Assembly (NCBI GenBank): GCA_020445005.1
Contig: JAGRHM010000325.1
Span: forward strand, 1 to 11,308
Source of the DNA: Candidatus Competibacteraceae bacterium
GTDB taxonomy: Bacteria; Pseudomonadota; Gammaproteobacteria; Competibacterales; Competibacteraceae
Direction: 5' to 3'
DNA length: 11,308 nucleotides
Below the pieces are notes generated by a model, which searched no databases, was not told the origin of the DNA, and saw nothing but the letters and a program-made list of their open reading frames with translations. The position numbers and the translations under genes were made by a program. Below, piece by piece: positions 7,701 through 11,308 of the stretch (the stretch's first letter is position 1; the number at the start of each line of letters is the position of its first letter).

Positions 7701-9200
7701 ATGCGGTATGGTAACACTTTTTTGTCGTTCACTTGGCTGGATACGCTGGAGGGACCGGCGCCGAAATTCGGTTATTTTGTCGATTACCCGCGCTGGGACT
7801 GGATGATTGCCTCAGTAGGGGATGTCAGTCGAGTAGAGACGGAAGCGCAACGTCAAAAGGATCAGTTGCGTACTGAACTGGCGAATACGCTCCCTTATAT
7901 CACGACCGGCGGTAACGCAGCGGTGTTCATTTTTGACGGTCAGGGACGCATGGTGGTCCCGCCAGAGAATCGCTTCTACCTGGCGGCGGTGACCGATAGC
8001 GTGCGTACTGCGCTCATGCGCTTGGTGCAGCACATCGAGGGCGAGGTTCCCATATCCTTCACGGCTGCCGGAGGCGAGCAGCTTGAGGGACATGCGACCT
8101 ATGTCAAGGCCCTGGACTGGTATATTGCCGCACTGGCGTCGCGCGACGCCATCCGCGAACCCGCACGCAAACTGATGGCCGATCAGGCGGGCATCTTCCT
8201 TGCGGCGCTGGCGATCGGGTTGATCCTGGCCTATTTCTTTGCCTACCGGATTGCCTTGCCACTCAACCGTTTGTCTGCCTACGCCATGAAGTTGTCCGAA
8301 TCCGATTTTTCAGCGAATGATCGGGTGAACTCCGCCGTGAGCCGACTGCCAACAGAACGCCGCGATGAGATCGGCCGACTGTCCCAGGCTTTTCTCTTCA
8401 TGGAAGACCGGTTACACGCTAATGTGCGCACGCTGATGCAGGCGGTGGCGGCGCGTGAGCGGATCGAGGGCGAACTGAATATTGCGCGCGACATTCAGAT
8501 GGACCTGCTGCCCAAGGTGTTTCCAGCGTTTCCCGATCAGGACCATGTCGATATCTACGCCCTGCTGGCGCCGGCCAGGGAGGTTGGCGGCGATTTGTAC
8601 AACTTTTATTTTCTCGATAAAGATCATTTGTGCTTTGCCATCGGCGACGTATCGGGTAAGGGCGTACCGGCGGCGCTCTTCATGACGATCGCCATAACGC
8701 TGATTCGCATGGCTTCGGAACGCGAATCCAACCCAGCGCGGATCATGAGTGACGTGAATGCAGCTCTCAGTCGCGATAATCCGAATTGCATGTTCGTAAC
8801 ACTGGTGGTAGGCGTGCTGGACGTGCGCACGGGACGAGTTGCTTACGTCAATGCCGGACATAACCCACCGCTGGTGCTACGCCAGCTAGATGCTATTGAC
8901 GTGTTGTCGGCGCGCAGCGGACCGGCGGCCGGCGTCACCGATGGGCTCGGTTTTGCTTTGCTTGAAACACAACTCGCGCCCGGAGAGTGCCTGTTGCTTT
9001 ACACCGACGGGGTGACCGAGGCGATGGACACGGACGGCAGGCTGTATAGCGACCAGCGTCTGCACGAGTTGATGGGGCGCTGCAGGGCGTTGACCGCCGA
9101 GGAGCGGGTTCATCAAATCATGCAGGATGTTCGCCGCCATGTTGGCGAGGCTGAACAGTCCGATGACATTACCATTCTAGCCGTCCGTTATTGTGGATAG
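4746..9200 (+). CDS. Sensor / MFS transporter / Cache-HAMP / SpoIIE-type PP2C phosphatase fusion
   Basis: A 1484-residue membrane protein ending in a cytoplasmic PP2C serine/threonine phosphatase of the SpoIIE/RsbU class; relatives dephosphorylate STAS-domain anti-sigma antagonists. Order: helix 22-46; extracytoplasmic segment about 50-185; helices 186-207 and 219-238; second extracytoplasmic segment 244-372; helix 373-394; an MFS-like block of 12 helices (420-810) with motif A-like GAWTDRRG (476-483); helix 828-846; a probable double Cache sensor (848-1145); helix 1148-1167; HAMP (1168-1230, RRDEIGRL); phosphatase 1235-1482. Phosphatase motifs look complete: GGDLYN (1281-1286), GDVSGKG (1300-1306), AGHNPP (1370-1375), LYTDGVTEA (1418-1426) and SDDITILAV (1472-1480), carrying the expected metal-binding aspartates. 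The even helix count puts all sensors outside and the phosphatase inside. No stop or frameshift interrupts it. It starts at TTG with GGGGAG upstream. I infer that ligand binding or transport state controls phosphatase activity; the signal and target are not visible. Confidence 0.9.
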   Translation: MAAAVVNDSLQCSAGSARSLGLLRLFLAFFTVLALMLALNGGLTLGALHKVQFESTSAAVQVVGHDWALRIQGAIRFGKPIEQFYGLDATLAEIQGDLPVVATVAVTNAAGQVLQRRGDPPAERDLTEVVEKSLAMPTGPTPRINARYYLVFPIQGRDGQATGTLTMVINETTITKALKSQLEHNLWMLAMVALAASIALLAGVILFNPLHSNQRPSGWRLYALPLVVMMLAQGAYTWDSIETFRNQYLGAVKDTTEISIAHLSRDLNRLFSRGVKINRLVGIEAPFKRIMDRVAEIAFMEIRNDDDEVLYRVYRDGRLERQPASIPLRPAFDLTANLERLTDGKSVRLGSLRLRLEESAIAAGVRQRLFDSATVALVSALFVVELFMLLAVLLRQQSAPVVRPGEALPAIDDGRYLLGRPAAFLLLFAWAMPLSFIPLRMREIYTPIAGLAETVVLALPLSVEMLCALITALLAGAWTDRRGWQLAFIVGVVITIIGELFCMWAGDVWSFILARAVVGAGYGLAWMSIQGFIFLWAPPWTVARGIAHLVAGIFAGYICGSAVGAMLAQQVGYTPVFGVSALLSVLPGWFVLVFMRLYFGHPASDTFPASPSRTLDWTSIAPLLRDRNFFWLQLGSVVPFSVAQVGLLYFALPLFLADEGVNQATIGRIMMIYGLTVIYLGPFLSGFIDASSSKKTFIVLGGLIGSSGLIYLYFDKSLFAIMLSVLALGVASSLAGGAQSAFALNLKAVSKMGTGKAMSVQRAADKLGQMIGPLLIGALFASLGATSGLAITGVFYLFSTLLFLVIAHSPSQEGAPQRIPFLHSIKTRIFLAVTLVVAVVAGGVMNSSRHTLERDSIAAEERSIQNALKLVEDNIRGRYRSLLQDKVAIVQAGKQRFREFESVIRSTLDQFATLADRRLISNATARNLAVQWLSAVRIDDSSFLLVLDSENRVLVAPDVNQHGRTLDEIVDIRGRGVVQAARDEIMRYGNTFLSFTWLDTLEGPAPKFGYFVDYPRWDWMIASVGDVSRVETEAQRQKDQLRTELANTLPYITTGGNAAVFIFDGQGRMVVPPENRFYLAAVTDSVRTALMRLVQHIEGEVPISFTAAGGEQLEGHATYVKALDWYIAALASRDAIREPARKLMADQAGIFLAALAIGLILAYFFAYRIALPLNRLSAYAMKLSESDFSANDRVNSAVSRLPTERRDEIGRLSQAFLFMEDRLHANVRTLMQAVAARERIEGELNIARDIQMDLLPKVFPAFPDQDHVDIYALLAPAREVGGDLYNFYFLDKDHLCFAIGDVSGKGVPAALFMTIAITLIRMASERESNPARIMSDVNAALSRDNPNCMFVTLVVGVLDVRTGRVAYVNAGHNPPLVLRQLDAIDVLSARSGPAAGVTDGLGFALLETQLAPGECLLLYTDGVTEAMDTDGRLYSDQRLHELMGRCRALTAEERVHQIMQDVRRHVGEAEQSDDITILAVRYCG

Positions 9201-9577
9201 CGCCTGGGGCTGCCCCGGCCGTTTGTTTCTCATCAACTCGATGATAGAGACTCCAGGTTTCAGATTTCGGGTTTCAGTAACGGAAACATGGAGTTGTTCC
9301 TGAATTTGTCCGGTTTCCCTCTGGAAAGGCAATAAATTACAGTATAGCTTTACTTCCCATGCAGCGAGGCATAGCATCAATCAAGCTATGAGCGATTCCG
9401 TAGATTCAGCGTAACCGTTCGCTTCCCTCGCCCGCTTTTGGGAAAGAGCGCTGCACGCTTACGATTCAGCAATTTCGAGATTGTCAGAGGCGTTTCAACG
9501 CGGGACCGGACGCATGTACTTTTCCGCGGCGTTAGCCGGTCGAGTTTTGCCGTGGACAGCAGGAAAAGGAGAGCAAG
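9201..9577. other. Intergenic region without a convincing gene
   Basis: 377 bases separate the phosphatase gene from the small membrane-protein gene. Visible in it are the weak hairpin at 9204-9218; a short direct repeat of GGTTTCAG near 9257-9278; a small palindrome TTTCC-CTCT-GGAAA near 9314-9327; a six-base inverted repeat CATAGC/GCTATG (9370-9375 and 9385-9390, 9-base spacer); and an AT-richer patch around 9329-9352 containing TATAGC, which could be a -10 element but lacks a good -35. No tRNA, no known riboswitch shape and no credible coding frame was seen. The promoter of the downstream gene probably lies here. Confidence 0.5.
9204..9230 (+). terminator. Possible weak terminator after the phosphatase gene
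   Basis: CTGGGG (9204-9209) and CCCCGG (9213-9218) form a six-pair stem, one pair being G-T, with a 3-base loop; GTTTGTTTCT follows at 9221-9230. The stem is short and the T-tract broken, so termination would be partial at best. Confidence 0.35.
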
Positions 9578-10090
9578 ATGAAGCGTATCTATTTTCTGGT
9601 TCCTGAAGTCGAGGTGGCGAAAAAGATCGTGGATGAATTATTGCTCGCGCGCATTGAGGAACGGCACATCCACATCCTGGCGAAGCAGGGCATGCCGCTG
9701 GAGCATTTACCGGAGGCTTCGTTCCTCCAGAGAACCGATTTTATCCCCGCCATGGAGCGGGGCCTGGCGGTGGGCGGCTCGTTTGGCGCGCTGGCGGGAT
9801 TGGTGGCGGTCGTGCTGACTTCCGCAAGCTTGGTCGTAGCGGGCGGCGGCATCGTGCTGGCCGGCGGTCTGGCGGGTGCCGGCGTTGGGGCCTGGCTGAG
9901 TGGCATGGTGGGCCTTAGTATCGACAATACCCGGCTGAAACAATTTGAAACGGCTATCGAACGCGGTGAATTGCTGATGATGATCGATGTGCCGCGCAGT
10001 CGGGTGAATGAAATTACTGATCTGGTGGCTTCGCATCACCCCGAGGCGCACCCGGAAGGCACGGAACCGACTATTCCTGCTTTTCCGTAA
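9578..10090 (+). CDS. Small glycine-rich membrane protein, DUF1269-like
   Basis: A 170-residue protein. It starts with a short soluble alpha/beta segment (MKRIYFLVPEVEVAKKIVDE, 1-20; about 1-58 in all). Next comes a glycine/alanine-rich hydrophobic stretch at about 61-113 (for example GALAGLVAVVL and GGIVLAGGLAGAGVGAWL), long enough for two membrane helices or a glycine-zipper hairpin. It ends with a soluble tail containing KQFETAIERGELLMMIDVP (121-139). This layout resembles DUF1269 and related proteobacterial stress-associated membrane proteins; the function is unknown. AAGGAG lies 7 bases before ATG 9578, a good ribosome site that fixes the start. It stands alone, 377 bases after the phosphatase gene and convergent with the acetyltransferase gene. 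I infer no direct link to its neighbours. The family call rests on pattern only. Confidence 0.72.
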   Translation: MKRIYFLVPEVEVAKKIVDELLLARIEERHIHILAKQGMPLEHLPEASFLQRTDFIPAMERGLAVGGSFGALAGLVAVVLTSASLVVAGGGIVLAGGLAGAGVGAWLSGMVGLSIDNTRLKQFETAIERGELLMMIDVPRSRVNEITDLVASHHPEAHPEGTEPTIPAFP

Positions 10091-10106
10091 TCTTCACCGC
10101 TAGACA

Positions 10107-10158
10107 TAACCCTGACCCTGAACTCTTCTCCCATACTTTGGAGAAGGGCTAAGGGTTA
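10107..10158. repeat. Palindromic, repeat-like element between convergent genes
   Basis: An inner stem CTTCTCC (10125-10131) with GGAGAAG (10140-10146) around an 8-base loop is flanked by outer arms TAACCCT (10107-10113) and AGGGTTA (10152-10158), with extra CCC/GGG pairing possible between. The CCCTGACCCTGA...GAGAAGGGCTAAGGG pattern resembles the short dispersed palindromes found between genes in many proteobacteria. It overlaps the last codon of the leftward gene. It has no T-tract on either side, so it is not a standard intrinsic terminator, though it may still slow or end convergent transcription. Confidence 0.55.
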
Positions 10159-11308
10159 GGAGCATGGGTATCGCCGACCCCCTCTTTCCTGAATACCTGC
10201 AAAACCAGGTCTTCCGCCTCGATGGCGTCCAGCAATTCCCGGCTCCAGTCATCAGCCAGCACTAGCCGTTCATAGTCCAGCGCTTGCTGCAACAGATGAT
10301 TGAGAATCAGCCAGTCGCCTTCCTCGCCGCCGGGCAACGCCCCGGCAAAATGGAAGCCCAGCCGACGCCAGTCCGGGGCGAAATAGGGCAGCGCCGGATC
10401 GCTCAGGTTCAGATACAGCAGCACGCACTCCATACCCTGGCGGCGCAATTCCAGCAACTGGCCAGCGACAACGCGCGCGGCGTCCCGACCCAGCCGACGC
10501 AAAGTGATTATCGCCGTACCGAGATTGAATTTGGCGTTAGTCTCCCAAAGACTGGATTCAACGCCAGGTGCCTGGCCTGCTGCAAATGACATCGGGCGAG
10601 CAAGGCGATGATAAATCCGCTCCAGCAGGCTCTGATAACGCGGCGGCGCGTAAATCGGTCGCCGGGTCGGCGGCTGCAAAGCGCGGTAAGCCAGTACGCA
10701 GCTCTCCCGCTGTTGTAACTGGTCGGCAATGCCGCGAAAGGACAGACTGCTGGGCGCCAGTCCCAGCAATAGCGCGCAGGGACGAAAATCCAGGCGGGCG
10801 CAAAAGTGCTGGGTATACGGATGCGAAGTTACGGCATCGACGCTGACGCCATGCCAGCCGTGCTGCAGCGCCCAGCCCAGTAGCCATTGCCCCAACCGCC
10901 GGGCGACGCCGCCGCCCCGGTAACCCGGCAAGATGGCGGTGACGGAAAGCTCACCGGTCCGCGCCTCCGGGCCGGAACACATCAGCGCGGCATGGCCCAG
11001 CATCTCGCCATTTTCCGCCACTGCTACGGCGGAAATCAGTTCGCCGCTGGCGTTCAGCGCCGCTAGTCGATCCGGGTAGTAAACAAAATCATGGACATAG
11101 GAATAGCCATAACCGGCATACATGCAACGCGACACGGCCAGCGCATCATCCGTTTGCAGGCGACGGATCGTGTAGGGCGGCGTGGTTCGGGAGGCTGGCG
11201 GGGCGACCGACTGCGGCTCCTCCTCCACCCGGGGCGTGGCCAGAAACTTGATGAGTTGTAATTCCTGGCCGCCCTTGCCCAAATTCCGCCATTGCGTTTC
11301 GTCGAAAG
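10149..11308 (-). CDS. GNAT acetyltransferase, probably C-terminal part of an RsbW-like ATPase/GNAT fusion (partial)
   Basis: The minus-strand frame is open to the right edge, giving 385 visible residues and a TAG stop at 10149-10151. A TTG at 11282 could start a 377-residue product, but it has no ribosome site and the frame continues upstream as sensible protein, so I treat the gene as 5' incomplete. Counting from that TTG, a GNAT domain spans about 37-175, with the acetyl-CoA loop YRGGGVARRL at 121-130 (R-x-x-G-x-A). A proline/arginine linker (203-215) leads to a second region (245-335) resembling a degenerate GNAT half (ECVLLYLNLSDP, RRLGFHFAGALPG). The residues before the first GNAT domain, WRNLGKGGQELQLIKFL, look like the closing strands of an HATPase_c_2 anti-sigma kinase. 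Known GNAT enzymes transfer acetyl groups from acetyl-CoA; the acceptor here is unknown. It is convergent with the DUF1269-like gene. Confidence 0.8.
   Translation of the reverse strand, partial: FDETQWRNLGKGGQELQLIKFLATPRVEEEPQSVAPPASRTTPPYTIRRLQTDDALAVSRCMYAGYGYSYVHDFVYYPDRLAALNASGELISAVAVAENGEMLGHAALMCSGPEARTGELSVTAILPGYRGGGVARRLGQWLLGWALQHGWHGVSVDAVTSHPYTQHFCARLDFRPCALLLGLAPSSLSFRGIADQLQQRESCVLAYRALQPPTRRPIYAPPRYQSLLERIYHRLARPMSFAAGQAPGVESSLWETNAKFNLGTAIITLRRLGRDAARVVAGQLLELRRQGMECVLLYLNLSDPALPYFAPDWRRLGFHFAGALPGGEEGDWLILNHLLQQALDYERLVLADDWSRELLDAIEAEDLVLQVFRKEGVGDTHAPNP

Noticed and set aside
8412..8861. Minus-strand open frame of 149 codons
   Set aside because: It lies opposite the catalytic core of the PP2C domain; a shadow produced by the codon bias of that gene.
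9257..9278. Short GTTTCAG direct repeat as a CRISPR or iteron element
   Set aside because: Only two imperfect copies with no regular spacers or further units.
9177..9380. Minus-strand open frame of 67 codons in the intergenic gap
   Set aside because: It overlaps the end of the phosphatase gene and the weak hairpin, has no ribosome site I can see, and the translation matches no pattern I know.

Overview
The window looks like a chromosomal segment of a GC-rich Gram-negative bacterium, most likely a gammaproteobacterium. This is inferred from secreted binding proteins with Sec-type signal peptides, a TAXI-type TRAP transporter, proteobacterial Shine-Dalgarno sites and gene style; no rRNA or tRNA is present to fix taxonomy. 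I saw no mobile element, CRISPR array or RNA gene.

Left part (1-1702, minus strand): a TRAP transport operon. It has a TAXI-family periplasmic solute-binding protein followed by the first 245 residues of a fused TRAP permease that runs off the left edge. A short divergent intergenic region (about 1703-1883) carries a plausible sigma70-type promoter for the rightward genes.

Centre (1884-9200, plus strand): a GCS2-type glutamate-cysteine ligase-like enzyme, then an orphan periplasmic binding protein of the ABC_sub_bind type with no ABC permease or ATPase beside it. A strong intrinsic terminator hairpin follows, and just after it, from a TTG codon, an unusual 1484-residue membrane protein. That protein joins, in order, two N-terminal extracytoplasmic sensor-like segments, a full 12-helix MFS transporter-like module, a Cache-type extracytoplasmic sensor, a HAMP linker and an apparently intact SpoIIE/RsbU-type PP2C serine phosphatase. 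The count of 18 membrane helices puts the phosphatase in the cytoplasm and all three sensor segments outside.

Right part (9201-11308): a 377-base non-coding gap, a small glycine-rich membrane protein resembling the DUF1269 family, a palindromic repeat-like element, and a convergent minus-strand gene entering from the right edge. Its visible part has a GNAT acetyltransferase domain and a second, degenerate GNAT-like half. The residues before the first GNAT domain resemble the last strand of an RsbW-type (HATPase_c_2) anti-sigma kinase, so the full protein may be an anti-sigma-like ATPase/GNAT fusion.

Working model (inference): binding protein plus transporter-like receptor control a PP2C phosphatase, and the HATPase-GNAT protein at the right edge could belong to the same style of partner-switching signalling. 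No STAS-domain antagonist is visible in the window.
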